This document shows, piece by piece, positions 42,838 through 52,151 of a stretch of 64,000 nucleotides of DNA. The stretch is from Chloroflexota bacterium (lineage in GTDB: Bacteria; Chloroflexota; Anaerolineae; Aggregatilineales; J027), in the NCBI GenBank assembly GCA_024434115.1, contig QMIT01000006.1:124001-188000 (forward strand). The letters are read 5' to 3'. The notes beneath the pieces are model-generated. The model saw only the letters and a program-made list of their open reading frames with translations, was not told where the DNA came from and ran no database searches. Position 1 is the first letter of the stretch. Each line of letters starts with the position of its first letter. The position numbers and the translations under genes are program-made.

Positions 42838-45800
42838 ATGACTAAAGAGCGCATCTTTACCAACCGCCGCTATCTGGACGCGATTGCCGACCATGTGCTG
42901 ATCTTTGACGGCGCGATGGGTACGCAAATCCAGCGCCACAAACTCACGGCGGATGATTTCGGTGGTGAACAATACAACGGTTGCAATGACTTTCTGGTGA
43001 TTACCCGCCCCGATGTGATTGAAGGCATCCACGCCAGCTATTTTGCGGCAGGCTGTGAAGTCGTTGAGACCGATACCTTCCGTTCCAATCGGCACACCCT
43101 CGGCGAGTACGGCCTCCAAGATCGTGTACTGGAAATCAATCGTGCCGCCGCATCATTGGCCCGCAAAGTGGCGGATCGTTTTGAGGCCGAAACAGGCATC
43201 CCACGTTTTGTGGCTGGCAGCATCGGCCCCAGCGGATTTTTGCCCTCCTCCGATGACCCCGGCCTCAGCGCTGTGACCTATGACCAACTGGCCGATATTT
43301 TTGGTGAACAGGCACAGGGTTTGGTTGAAGGTGGCGCGGATGTGCTGCTGATTGAAACCAGTCAGGATATTTTGGAAGTGCGGGCGGCGGTCTATGGCAT
43401 CAACCGCTATTTTGAACAATCCGGTCAGCGTATCCCCCTGCAAGTACAGGTGACGCTCGATGTCAGTGGTCGTATGCTGCTTGGTACGGAAATCGGCGCG
43501 GCGCTGGTCATTTTGGAAGGCTTGCCGGTAGACGTCATCGGCCTTAACTGCTCCACTGGCCCTGAACACATGCGTGCCCCCATCAAATATCTGGTCGAAA
43601 ACAGCACCAAGCCGATTAGTGTGCTGCCCAATGCAGGCCTGCCGATTAACGTAGATGGTGAAGCCGTCTATCCGATGCTGCCCGAACCGTTCTCCGAGAT
43701 GATGGCGGAATTTGTAGATTGGGGGGTCAGCGTGGTTGGCGGCTGTTGCGGCACAACACCCGAACACATTACTCATCTGCGTGAATCGGTCACCAAAGGC
43801 CAGCCCCATCGCCATGCCCCTCACCGCGAAGTAACCACCGAGCCACAGGTTGCCTCCGCGATGCGGAACATCAGCCTAATTCAAGACCCTGGCCCAACCC
43901 TGATTGGCGAACGGGTCAACAGTCAGGGTAGCCGCGCCGTCAAAAAACTGCTGCTCAACAACGACTATGACGGCATTTTGAATATCGCGTTAGATCAGGT
44001 TGAAGGCGGCGCACACATTTTGGATGTCGGCGTAGCCCTGACCGAACGACCTGACGAAGCCGATCAGATGCGTACCCTTGTCAAGAAACTGGCGATGTCG
44101 GTGTCTGCCCCGCTGGTGATTGACACGACTGAAGCGGATGTAGCCGAAGCCGCTCTCGCCGTTTATCCCGGACGTGGCATCATCAACAGCATCAATCTGG
44201 AAGATGGCCTCGCCAAGATCGAACGCACCGTTCCAATTGCCCTCAAGCACGGGGCCGCCGTGATTGCCCTCACAATTGATGAAACAGGCATGGCCCATAC
44301 CGCCGAACGCAAATTGGAAATCGCTACCCGTATCCGCGACATTTGCGTGAATGATTACGGTATGAAACCCGGCGATCTGATTTTCGACGTGCTGACCTTC
44401 CCCGTCACCACCGGACAAGAGGAACTCCGCAACGATGCCAAAGAGACCATCGAAGGCATCCGGCAGGTCAAGGCCAATCTGCCCGGTGTATTGACCTCAC
44501 TTGGCGTCAGCAATGTCAGTTTTGGTATTTCACCAGCGGCACGGGCTGTTCTCGACAGCGTTTTTCTCTATCAATGTCTGCAAGCGGGTTTGGATATGGC
44601 GATTGTCAATCCCAAGCATATCAAGCCCTATGCCGAAATTCCCGAAGATCAACGTCAATTGGCGAACGACTTGATTTTTAATCGCCACATTGACGCCCTG
44701 CCCAAGTTCATTCAATATTTCGAGGAAAACCAGATTGCCCTCGAATCCGGTGCGGTTGCCGACCCCACCGAAGGCATGACTGCCGAACAAGCCCTACATT
44801 GGCACATCGTCCACCGCAAGAAAGACCGCGTGGAAGAATTAATTGATGAATCCCTTACCCGTCAAAGCGCGGTGGGGGTGTTGAATAATGTCCTCCTGCC
44901 TGCCATGAAAGAAGTCGGCGATAAATTTGGCTCTGGTGAGTTGATTTTGCCGTTTGTATTACAAAGCGCCGAAGTCATGAAAAAAGCGGTGGCCTATCTG
45001 GAAAACTTCCTCGAACGCAAAGAGGGATCCACCAAAGGCACGGTTGTTCTGGCGACGGTCTATGGGGACGTGCATGACATCGGCAAAAATCTGGTGCGTA
45101 CTATCCTCAGCAACAATGGCTACACCGTGCATGACATCGGCAAGCAAGTCCCCGCCAACACGATTATTCAGGCCGCCATTGACTACAACGCCGACGCGAT
45201 TGGCCTGAGCGCCTTGCTCGTCAGCACCTCCAAGCAAATGCCCTTGATTGTCAACGAACTTGCCAAGCGCAATTTGCATTTCCCGGTGCTGGTTGGTGGC
45301 GCAGCCATCAATCGCCGTTTTGGTCGCCGTATCCTGTTTTTGGAGGATGGCGGCGATCCCTATATGCCGGGGGTGTTCTATTGTAAAGACGCCTTTGAGG
45401 GCTTGGATGTCATGGACAGACTCACCGACCCCGGTCAGCGCGAAGACTTCCTAGAGCAAATCATCAGCGAAGGCTACGAGGAACTAGGCCGTGCCCGTCC
45501 CGAAGTCGCCAGCGACGCCAGTGGTAAGTCAACTGTCCAGCCTGCGCCGGATATTCCGACCCCGCCGTTTTGGGGCACACGCACCATTCACAGCATCCCA
45601 TTGGAAAATGTCTTCCCGCACCTGCACAAACCCGAACTCTATCGGCTCAATTGGGGGGCGAAGAATACACAGGGTAAGGAATGGGAAAAATTGCAGGCCG
45701 ATTTTGAGGAGCGCCTTGCATGGATGCAGCAGGAAGCGATCCGCAAAGGTACACTTAAGCCGCAGGCCGTCTATGGCTATTTCCCGGCCCAATCCGATGG

Positions 45801-46353
45801 CGAGAGCTTGATCATCTATGATCCAAAGGCGTGGGAGGCGGATGGGGAGACCATCGAAATTGCTCGTTTCAATTTCCCGCGTCAGCCCAATGGTGATTTC
45901 CTGTGCATCAGTGATTATTTCGCGTCGGTGGACAGTGGCAAAGTGGATGTCTGCCCCTTGCAAGTCGTCACGGCTGGTTCGGCAGCAACCGAATACTTCG
46001 ACAAGCTGCAAGGCTCTGACCAATACACCGAAGCCTACTATTTTCACGGGTTGGCCGTGCAAACCGCCGAGGCTACTGCGAACTTTGTCAATCAGCACAT
46101 CAATCACGAGCTTGGTATCAACATCAAACGGGGCAAACGCTATAGCTGGGGTTATCCAGCTTGCCCCGACTTGGACGACCATCAAATCGTGTTCCAATTG
46201 CTGCCAGAGACCGTGCAGAAACTCGGCATGGAACTGACCTCCGCCTACCAATTGGTACCGGAACAATCCACCGCCGCCATTGTCGTGCATCACCCCGAAG
46301 CCAAGTATTACAGTGTCGGGGTTAGCCGTGTCGAACAATTGGTCAACGCATAA
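42838..46353 (+). CDS. metH: Cobalamin-dependent methionine synthase
   Basis: A 1171-residue enzyme that transfers a methyl group from methyltetrahydrofolate via cobalamin to homocysteine. All four modules are present: the homocysteine domain (about 10-320) with zinc cysteines in GLNCSTGPEH and GGCCGTTPEH, the pterin domain (about 350-640, LIGERVNSQGSRAVK), the cobalamin domain with DVHDIGKN near 745 and its helical cap, and the C-terminal reactivation domain (about 905-1165, KRYSWGYPACPDL). ATG 42838 is chosen because GGGAG lies 6 nt upstream. Regulated by the SAM-I riboswitch just before it. Confidence 0.97.
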   Translation: MTKERIFTNRRYLDAIADHVLIFDGAMGTQIQRHKLTADDFGGEQYNGCNDFLVITRPDVIEGIHASYFAAGCEVVETDTFRSNRHTLGEYGLQDRVLEINRAAASLARKVADRFEAETGIPRFVAGSIGPSGFLPSSDDPGLSAVTYDQLADIFGEQAQGLVEGGADVLLIETSQDILEVRAAVYGINRYFEQSGQRIPLQVQVTLDVSGRMLLGTEIGAALVILEGLPVDVIGLNCSTGPEHMRAPIKYLVENSTKPISVLPNAGLPINVDGEAVYPMLPEPFSEMMAEFVDWGVSVVGGCCGTTPEHITHLRESVTKGQPHRHAPHREVTTEPQVASAMRNISLIQDPGPTLIGERVNSQGSRAVKKLLLNNDYDGILNIALDQVEGGAHILDVGVALTERPDEADQMRTLVKKLAMSVSAPLVIDTTEADVAEAALAVYPGRGIINSINLEDGLAKIERTVPIALKHGAAVIALTIDETGMAHTAERKLEIATRIRDICVNDYGMKPGDLIFDVLTFPVTTGQEELRNDAKETIEGIRQVKANLPGVLTSLGVSNVSFGISPAARAVLDSVFLYQCLQAGLDMAIVNPKHIKPYAEIPEDQRQLANDLIFNRHIDALPKFIQYFEENQIALESGAVADPTEGMTAEQALHWHIVHRKKDRVEELIDESLTRQSAVGVLNNVLLPAMKEVGDKFGSGELILPFVLQSAEVMKKAVAYLENFLERKEGSTKGTVVLATVYGDVHDIGKNLVRTILSNNGYTVHDIGKQVPANTIIQAAIDYNADAIGLSALLVSTSKQMPLIVNELAKRNLHFPVLVGGAAINRRFGRRILFLEDGGDPYMPGVFYCKDAFEGLDVMDRLTDPGQREDFLEQIISEGYEELGRARPEVASDASGKSTVQPAPDIPTPPFWGTRTIHSIPLENVFPHLHKPELYRLNWGAKNTQGKEWEKLQADFEERLAWMQQEAIRKGTLKPQAVYGYFPAQSDGESLIIYDPKAWEADGETIEIARFNFPRQPNGDFLCISDYFASVDSGKVDVCPLQVVTAGSAATEYFDKLQGSDQYTEAYYFHGLAVQTAEATANFVNQHINHELGINIKRGKRYSWGYPACPDLDDHQIVFQLLPETVQKLGMELTSAYQLVPEQSTAAIVVHHPEAKYYSVGVSRVEQLVNA

Positions 46354-46371
46354 TAACACCCATTGCCTACG

Positions 46372-46395
46372 CCCCTCTCCGGTTTTGGGGAGGGG
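46372..46395. repeat. GC-rich stem-loop between metH and the HMT/MTHFR gene
   Basis: CCCCTCTCC (46372-46380) pairs with GGGGAGGGG (46387-46395) with one G-T, loop GGTTTT. It resembles dispersed intergenic hairpin elements of some bacteria. It may attenuate or stabilise the transcript. Confidence 0.5.
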
Positions 46396-46426
46396 TTAGG
46401 GGCAAGGTTGAATGAGGTAAATTCAC

Positions 46427-48298
46427 ATGGCAAAAATTCCATTCCGCGAACGTCTTGCTCAAGGCCCGCTTTTGGCTGATGGGGCCATGGGGACGATGCT
46501 GCATCAAACGGGTGTGCGCCTCCATGCGTGTTTCGACAGTCTAAATGTCAGCGACCCCGGCTTGGTCGCCAATGTCCACCGCCAATATATTGAAGCGGGG
46601 GCGGAAATCATCGAAACCAATACCTTTAGCGCCAACCCGCTAAAATTGAAAGAATATAACCTGCAAGACGACACCATCGAAATCAATCAGGCAGGTTATG
46701 AATTGGCCCATCGTGTGGTTGAGGCAACCTTCCGAGATAACATCTATATCGCGGGGTCGGTTGGGCCATTGGGGGTGCATCTTGCCCCCTATGGACGCCT
46801 GCGCGAAGAACAGGCCTATGACGCCTTTCGCAAACAAATCAGCGCCCTTATCCACAGCGGGGTGGATTTGATTTTGCTTGAGACTTTCAGTGACCTCAGT
46901 GAAATTGAAATCGCCATCAAGGTTGCGCGTGATGTTCGTGCCGAAATCCCAATTGTTGCCAGCATGACCTTTACCCGCGATGACCGTACCCTGATGGGGG
47001 ATACCCCTGCCGCCGTCACTAAAACTCTACATCAAGCGGGGGTAGATGTGATTGGTGTCAATTGCAGCAGTGGCCCATCGCAATTGCGCCGCATTTTGAC
47101 CCTAATGCAGCGTACCGTTCCTGAAGCACGCTTCTCAGTAATGCCCAACGCAGGCTGGCCCGAAATGGTCAATGGCCGTGTGTTATACCCCGCCACACCG
47201 GATTATTTTGGCGACTATGCCAAGTCATTTGTGGAAGCCGGGGCAACCATCATTGGCGGTTGTTGTGGCACAACGCCACAGCATATTCAGGCCATGCGGA
47301 AGGCCCTTGATGACAAATCTTCCACCCCGGCCATCTTCATTAGCCTCCCCGAAGCGGAAGCCAATGGCGATGTGGATGTGCTGGAACAACCAACAGAATT
47401 GCAGCGCAAATTGCAGGCGGGCAAATTTGTTATCACCGTCGAGATGGCCCCACCACGCAGCTTTGTCGCCCAAAAGGTGCTGGCAGCCGCCGAAATGTTG
47501 CACAGTGCCGGGGTGGACACCATCAATGTCTCGGATAGCCCAATGGCCCGTCTGCGGATGAGTCCTTGGGCCGTCGCGCATTTCATCCAAGATCAGATTG
47601 GCATGGAAACGGTGCTGCACTTCCCTACACGCGGACGCAATTTGCTGCGCGTACAAGGCGATTTGTTAGCCTCTCATGCGTTGGGGGTACGCAATATTTT
47701 TGTGGTGATGGGCGACCCCACCCACATTGGCGATTACCCGGATGCCTTCGATCATCATGATGTCGTGCCCACTGGCCTGCTGAAAATCATCAAACATCAG
47801 TTTAATCAGGGCATGGATCAGGCGGGGAATTCCATCAGCCAGCCCACCAGCTTTTTTATCGGCACGGCTCTCAATTTCAACCCGCCAGACTTGGATAAAG
47901 AGGTCAATCTGCTCAAAAAGAAGGTTGATGCGGGGGCAGACTTCGCCCTGACACAGCCGGTTTTTGAGCCATCCGCTGCTGAAAAATTCCTGCGCCGCTA
48001 TGAAGAATTAATGGGTAAATTGGAAATTCCCATTCTCGCCGGAATTTTGCCCCTCTTTAGTTCCCGGCACGGTAATTTCTTGGACAACGAAGTCCCCGGC
48101 ATCGCCATCCCTGACAACATCAAAACTCGTATTGAACGGGCGGGTGAAGATTCGGCAACAGAAGGGGTACGTATCGCCCAAGAACTGATTTTGGAACTCA
48201 AGGGTATGGTGCAAGGCGCGTATTTGATGCCGCCGTTTGGTCGTTATCACCTCGCCGCCGAAATCGTAGATGCGCTGGCCCTGCCGACACCTTCATAA
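46427..48298 (+). CDS. Bifunctional homocysteine S-methyltransferase / methylenetetrahydrofolate reductase
   Basis: A 623-residue two-domain enzyme like YitJ of Bacillus. Residues about 5-300 form a homocysteine methyltransferase domain with the zinc ligands in GVNCSSGPSQ and GGCCGTTPQH. Residues about 325-620 form a 5,10-methylenetetrahydrofolate reductase domain (VITVEMAPPRSF, FVVMGDPTHIGDYP, FFIGTALNFNPPDLDKE, ALTQPVFEP, ILAGILPLFS). It supplies methyltetrahydrofolate to the adjacent metH product. Ribosome site GAGG is rather far (about 10 nt). It probably shares the metH riboswitch by read-through. Confidence 0.93.
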   Translation: MAKIPFRERLAQGPLLADGAMGTMLHQTGVRLHACFDSLNVSDPGLVANVHRQYIEAGAEIIETNTFSANPLKLKEYNLQDDTIEINQAGYELAHRVVEATFRDNIYIAGSVGPLGVHLAPYGRLREEQAYDAFRKQISALIHSGVDLILLETFSDLSEIEIAIKVARDVRAEIPIVASMTFTRDDRTLMGDTPAAVTKTLHQAGVDVIGVNCSSGPSQLRRILTLMQRTVPEARFSVMPNAGWPEMVNGRVLYPATPDYFGDYAKSFVEAGATIIGGCCGTTPQHIQAMRKALDDKSSTPAIFISLPEAEANGDVDVLEQPTELQRKLQAGKFVITVEMAPPRSFVAQKVLAAAEMLHSAGVDTINVSDSPMARLRMSPWAVAHFIQDQIGMETVLHFPTRGRNLLRVQGDLLASHALGVRNIFVVMGDPTHIGDYPDAFDHHDVVPTGLLKIIKHQFNQGMDQAGNSISQPTSFFIGTALNFNPPDLDKEVNLLKKKVDAGADFALTQPVFEPSAAEKFLRRYEELMGKLEIPILAGILPLFSSRHGNFLDNEVPGIAIPDNIKTRIERAGEDSATEGVRIAQELILELKGMVQGAYLMPPFGRYHLAAEIVDALALPTPS

Positions 48299-48311
48299 GC
48301 CGATTTCTATA

Positions 48312-48350
48312 GGGGCGTATCTTTTCCGAAGATGCGCTCCTTTTTGTTGT
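48312..48350 (+). terminator. Intrinsic terminator of the methionine operon
   Basis: A 12-bp stem (48312-48323 with 48329-48340; GGGGCGTATCTT and AAGATGCGCTCC, two G-U pairs), loop TTCCG, then TTTTTGTTGT. It lies 14 bp after the HMT/MTHFR stop. Confidence 0.85.
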
Positions 48351-48401
48351 CCCACCGTTGTCCAAACGCCGCGCTTCCGTTGGAAAAGTAAGCCCCGCCC
48401 A

Positions 48402-48410
48402 TGCTATAGT
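48402..48410 (+). promoter_or_regulatory. Extended -10 promoter of the L,D-transpeptidase gene
   Basis: TGC followed by TATAGT (48405-48410), 42 bp before the ATG. A weak TTGGAA lies 19 bp upstream. The same TGnTATAGT form precedes mscL. Confidence 0.45.
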
Positions 48411-48451
48411 ATCTATACTTCAAAGAATTGGAATTTTATCGGAGAACCCGG

Positions 48452-49522
48452 ATGAAACGGTTACTGCTGCTCTCACTGACCTCAATTTTTATTGTAAGTT
48501 TCACGATTGCCGCCTTGCCCACCACGCCTGCCCATGCGGATGGATGTTTAGATAACCCCAATACAGGCGGATGCCGTGCAGGGTTGCCCGTGCTGCAATA
48601 TCAAACCCTTTTGGATGAAATGCTGCTGCACAAAGAACCCGATGTGCACCCCCTGCCACCTGATGAATCAGAAATTACTCGTTTCGCCTTCCGCCGCCTC
48701 AGCAATCCCAACGGAACAGAAGTCTTTAACGCCCCTAATGGTACAGTGCTTCGCACCATTGCCGCCGGGTTTAATTACGTTTCCGTCGAAGGTCAACAGG
48801 ACGGCTGGATTAAGATCAATGAGGGCGAATGGGTGCGCGAAAGTGATACCGCCGTCACCCGCCCCAGTAGTTTTTCCGGCGTTTTTGTGAATCCCGATTC
48901 CAAATACACCATGGCGTGGATTGTCTATCCGGTGAAACCTGCCGCCGCCCCCGGTTATGCCGAGAACCCCGATGCCCAGCGCCTTGAGAAATACACTCGC
49001 GTCAATATTTTTGCGACGGTGGTAGTCAATGGCTACAACTGGTATTTGATTGGGCCGGATGCGTGGGTCAAACAGATTTATGTCGGCAAGGTACTGTTTA
49101 TTGACCGCCCCGAAGGTGTCAAGGGTCGTTGGTTCGCCGTTGACCTCTTTGAGCAGGTTTTGGTCGCCTATGAAAATGACACACCCGTCTTTGCCACGCT
49201 TATTTCCAGTGGCCTGCCGGAATGGAGCACTAATGAAGGGACTTTCCAATCTTGGACACGTCTGCGTAATGGCCCGATGAGCGGCGCGGAAGGTCAAACC
49301 GATTTCTATAGTCTGGAAAACGTGCCGTGGACCCTCTACTTCGACAATTCCATTAGCATTCATGGTACCTATTGGCACGATGGGTTTGGCTATCGGCACA
49401 GTCATGGCTGCGTCAATATGAGCATCACCGATTCACATTGGGTCTATAAATGGAGCGAAGACGGGGGCTATACCCTGCCCTTTGTCCATGTATGGTCAAG
49501 TGGTGAATATCGCGGTGAATAG
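48452..49522 (+). CDS. Secreted L,D-transpeptidase (YkuD) with SH3-like region
   Basis: A 356-residue exported cell-wall enzyme that cross-links peptidoglycan through L,D bonds. ATG 48452 follows CGGAGAA. A signal peptide (about 1-30, ending PAHA) is followed by an SH3b-like part (about 85-130, LRTIAAGFNYVSVEGQQDGW) and the YkuD domain (about 220-350). The catalytic motif is SHGCVNMS (Cys near 319) with the upstream His in IHGTYWHD. Terminators flank it on both sides, so it is a single-gene unit. Confidence 0.92.
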   Translation: MKRLLLLSLTSIFIVSFTIAALPTTPAHADGCLDNPNTGGCRAGLPVLQYQTLLDEMLLHKEPDVHPLPPDESEITRFAFRRLSNPNGTEVFNAPNGTVLRTIAAGFNYVSVEGQQDGWIKINEGEWVRESDTAVTRPSSFSGVFVNPDSKYTMAWIVYPVKPAAAPGYAENPDAQRLEKYTRVNIFATVVVNGYNWYLIGPDAWVKQIYVGKVLFIDRPEGVKGRWFAVDLFEQVLVAYENDTPVFATLISSGLPEWSTNEGTFQSWTRLRNGPMSGAEGQTDFYSLENVPWTLYFDNSISIHGTYWHDGFGYRHSHGCVNMSITDSHWVYKWSEDGGYTLPFVHVWSSGEYRGE

Positions 49523-49542
49523 ACCTAAATCACGGATTTTTC

Positions 49543-49575
49543 GGGGTGTGTCACAGCGGCACACCCTTTTTATTT
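49543..49575 (+). terminator. Intrinsic terminator of the L,D-transpeptidase gene
   Basis: GGGTGTG (49544-49550) pairs with CACACCC (49560-49566), 9-nt loop, then TTTTTATTT. Confidence 0.87.
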
Positions 49576-49658
49576 CTCAAGAGCGGGAACTTTTTTAATC
49601 TGCCTATCGTCTTACCAAGTGGGTAGGAGTCAAAAATAAATAGTTCTCTGAGGGAAAC

Positions 49659-50276
49659 ATGATGCAAAATTGGTTTTCCAAAGGCAGTGCCGTCGCTTTT
49701 TTGCTGATAGGTTTATTGGCGTTGGGCCATCCTATTCATACGGCTCAGGCTTGTACCCCTACTTCCGCCACAAATCCCGGCCCACCGCCCATCCAGTACA
49801 CCATTCAAGATAAAGTGACCCAAGCACCCATTGTGCTGGAAGGCACAGTCATCGCGTTCAATAGCGGCCTAACCGCGCAGGTGGAGGTGCATCGTTACTT
49901 CAAGGGGGATGGCCCTGCGATTATCCCGGTCATGCACTATGGGACGGGCAGCATGTGCCAAGCACCACTGATGCTCGGTGGGCCAATCATCATTTTTGCC
50001 AGCCAATGGAATACAGGTGACTACGGGGCATACTATTTCAATGGGTTAGCAACTGCTCCTGCCACTGAAGACACGATCCAACAAATAATCGAAGCCGCTG
50101 GTCAGCAGCCGATTGTCCCCAATGCCACCTTTACGCCAACTGCCTCCTCAGCTATTCCGCCCTTCGAGGGAGCGGAGCAGGAAGATGATGTTTCCAGCGT
50201 CCTAGAGCTTTGTTTAATGAGTTTTCTGCCACTGGCACTGGGAATCATCGTGGTCAAACGTCGCATCAATTCATGA
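49659..50276 (+). CDS. Secreted TIMP/NTR-like protein, paralogue 1
   Basis: A 205-residue exported protein. A signal peptide (about 1-32) is followed at once by the mature start ACTPTS. The core has IVLEGTVIAFNSG, VEVHRYFKGDGPAIIPVM, GSMCQAP and GGPIIIFASQW, which fits the OB-fold netrin/TIMP-like proteins of bacteria with Cys at the N-terminus and in the GxxC segment. A Thr/Pro linker and a C-terminal membrane helix with positive end (VVKRRINS) anchor it. A paralogue follows 10 bp later. Protease inhibition is only suggested by the fold. Confidence 0.68.
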   Translation: MMQNWFSKGSAVAFLLIGLLALGHPIHTAQACTPTSATNPGPPPIQYTIQDKVTQAPIVLEGTVIAFNSGLTAQVEVHRYFKGDGPAIIPVMHYGTGSMCQAPLMLGGPIIIFASQWNTGDYGAYYFNGLATAPATEDTIQQIIEAAGQQPIVPNATFTPTASSAIPPFEGAEQEDDVSSVLELCLMSFLPLALGIIVVKRRINS

Positions 50277-50286
50277 GGGCTAACCG

Positions 50287-50925
50287 ATGAAAATTTTTGT
50301 ATTTCGATTGATGTGCGTCGTCTTTTTGTTGACTGGTCTATTGGCATTCACTCAAATGATTAGCTCTACGCCAACCGCCTATGCCTGTACCCCACCCCCC
50401 GGCGGATTACCCGATTACACCCTTGAGGATCGTGTCGGATTTGCGCCAATTGTCTTGGAAGGGCATGTGGCGGAGGTCAACTCCAATCTGTATCCTGTCA
50501 CAGCTACGATTGAGGTGAAAGAGTATTTCAAAGGGGGCGGTGGGCCAAGCATCCTCACGGTCAGCAATTTTGGTTATAGTTCAATGTGTCTTTCGATGGT
50601 CTATGAAGGCGACGACATCATCTTATTTGCGTCAGGCGATCCATCCAGCGGCCAACTAACAGCCTTCTATGCCAGCCAATTTGACGCCGTTACCCAGTCC
50701 ACCCCCGAAAATGTTCAGAGAGTGATTGACACGGTGGGGCAGCCGCCTATTCTCCCTGATATAGCACCATCCTCAACGCCCGAACCTGAAGAGTTTGCAT
50801 CGGGCGGGGAGGTCAATAACAACCCGATGGTGTCTTTTGGGCCGCTCGAATTGTGCCTCGGTTTACTATTCGCGCCGCTGCTTTTGGGGAGTGTGTTTGT
50901 GGTTGGTCGAGCCTCAAAGAAATAG
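50287..50925 (+). CDS. Secreted TIMP/NTR-like protein, paralogue 2
   Basis: A 212-residue paralogue of the preceding product: signal peptide (about 1-34), mature start ACTPPP, then IVLEGHVAEVNSN, IEVKEYFKGGGGPSILTV, SSMCLSMV, DDIILFASGD, an acidic linker and a C-terminal membrane helix followed by GRASKK. The two genes plainly arose by tandem duplication and have since diverged to perhaps 35-40 percent identity by eye. It overlaps the convergent NUDIX-like gene by 12 bp. Confidence 0.68.
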   Translation: MKIFVFRLMCVVFLLTGLLAFTQMISSTPTAYACTPPPGGLPDYTLEDRVGFAPIVLEGHVAEVNSNLYPVTATIEVKEYFKGGGGPSILTVSNFGYSSMCLSMVYEGDDIILFASGDPSSGQLTAFYASQFDAVTQSTPENVQRVIDTVGQPPILPDIAPSSTPEPEEFASGGEVNNNPMVSFGPLELCLGLLFAPLLLGSVFVVGRASKK

Positions 50926-51525
50926 ATAACTCGTGTTTAAGCCCACCGTGCGCTCTTCGCCATCAAAGCGGAGTTTCAAAGGCTCGGCTTTGCGTGCGGT
51001 GGCTTCATCTAACAACACGACGCCGGAATTTAATGGGGGATTTTTGAGCCGCAGCAATACATCGGTTGAGCGCGGTCTCACTTCAAAAATTTCAAAGAAA
51101 TAGTGGGTAAAGATGCCCGTCTTGCCCTGTCGCATAGTTTGTTTGCTATCCTGCACAATCTTCACAAAATCCATGCGTAAATCTTCAGGGCGTAGTGCCG
51201 CTAACACCCCCGATTCGTCTACCAATTCTTCGAGGATTTCGCGGAATGGGTCAAGCTCACGTTCTTTACGTTTACGAAACCACACCCCGAACACATCGAG
51301 ATGTTCCGAACGCATCGAAAAACGCAAATCACGGGTATCGGGGTTTTCTAGACGTGCTTCAAATGGGGCTAGGGCCTGCACATTTTGCACCTGAATCGCC
51401 CCGCCCACCGGGGATAATTCATAAATTCCTTTGCGGCGTCGGTTGCGATTGAGCAGCAGCAAATACGATTCCTCTACCATCAAACGGCACATGGAACCAC
51501 AACTGACCCGCACTTCCCCTTCCAT
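50914..51525 (-). CDS. SMODS-associated NUDIX-like (SA_NUDIX) protein
   Basis: A 203-residue cytoplasmic protein. The opening strand-turn CRLMVEESYLLLLNRNRRRKG followed by YELSPVGGAI, and the later FREILEELVDESGVL, resemble the SMODS-associated NUDIX domain known from nucleotide-second-messenger systems. The NUDIX box is degenerate: the expected Arg is replaced by Glu in EELVDESG. The rest (about 110-203) is beta-rich and not recognised. No CD-NTase or effector gene is adjacent, so the protein may act alone. It could also be an ordinary NUDIX hydrolase. It is encoded downstream of the glycosylase gene on the same strand with a 23-bp gap. Confidence 0.55.
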   Translation of the reverse strand: MEGEVRVSCGSMCRLMVEESYLLLLNRNRRRKGIYELSPVGGAIQVQNVQALAPFEARLENPDTRDLRFSMRSEHLDVFGVWFRKRKERELDPFREILEELVDESGVLAALRPEDLRMDFVKIVQDSKQTMRQGKTGIFTHYFFEIFEVRPRSTDVLLRLKNPPLNSGVVLLDEATARKAEPLKLRFDGEERTVGLNTSYLFL

Positions 51526-51548
51526 GAAATTTTCCCTCTCGACTTTCT

Positions 51549-52151
51549 TTAGCGCGACACATAGGGATTATCGCTAATCCACCACCGCCACGCCATACTA
51601 AACCATGGCTCCGGGACTCGTTTACCTAATCCGATACGTGGCCCGGTGCTCACCTGTGCATCTTCAATAGGCGTCCCTTGTTCAATCCATAGTCCAGCCT
51701 GTTCATCGGTCAAATTCACTCGATTGTGCCGACCATCCACACCAATGGCTAGGGTCAAACGGGCAGGGCCACTTGTCCATTCTTTGGTGGGACGATTAGG
51801 CCGCCGCTCCGCCATCAAATCTAATCCCTCCACTGGCTCAATCGCCCGTAATAAAACCGCCGCCGGACGCCCTTCCGGTTCACACGCCACATTCAATAAC
51901 CAGTGCATCCCGTAGGTGAGATACACATACGCATGACCGGGATTTTCGTACATCGGCAAATTGCGCGGGGTGCGTTTTAGGCGACCATGCGAGGCCAAAT
52001 CATTGACCCCGGTATAGGCTTCCGTTTCCACAATAATGCCGCTGATGCGCTGCCCGTCAATCTTTCTGACCAGCCTCGCCCCAAGCAATTCCCGCGCCAC
52101 GATACGCGCATTCTGGCTATAAAAATCACGATTGAGTATTGTCGGCGTCAT
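51549..52151 (-). CDS. mpg: 3-methyladenine (alkyladenine) DNA glycosylase, AAG/MPG family
   Basis: A 200-residue base-excision repair enzyme that removes alkylated purines. It follows the family closely: ARELLGARLVRK, GIIVETEAYTG (catalytic Glu), DLASHGRLKRTPRN, MYENPGHAYVYLTYGMHWLLNV, AVLLRAIEP and GPARLTLAIGVDG. Its start lies inside the end of the upstream small gene (26-bp overlap), suggesting translational coupling. An alternative internal start is not needed because homology begins at residue 5. Confidence 0.93.
   Translation of the reverse strand: MTPTILNRDFYSQNARIVARELLGARLVRKIDGQRISGIIVETEAYTGVNDLASHGRLKRTPRNLPMYENPGHAYVYLTYGMHWLLNVACEPEGRPAAVLLRAIEPVEGLDLMAERRPNRPTKEWTSGPARLTLAIGVDGRHNRVNLTDEQAGLWIEQGTPIEDAQVSTGPRIGLGKRVPEPWFSMAWRWWISDNPYVSR

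Noticed and set aside
45529..46359. Minus-strand 276-codon frame opposite metH
   Set aside because: Shadow of a GC-rich conserved gene, no ribosome site or domain.
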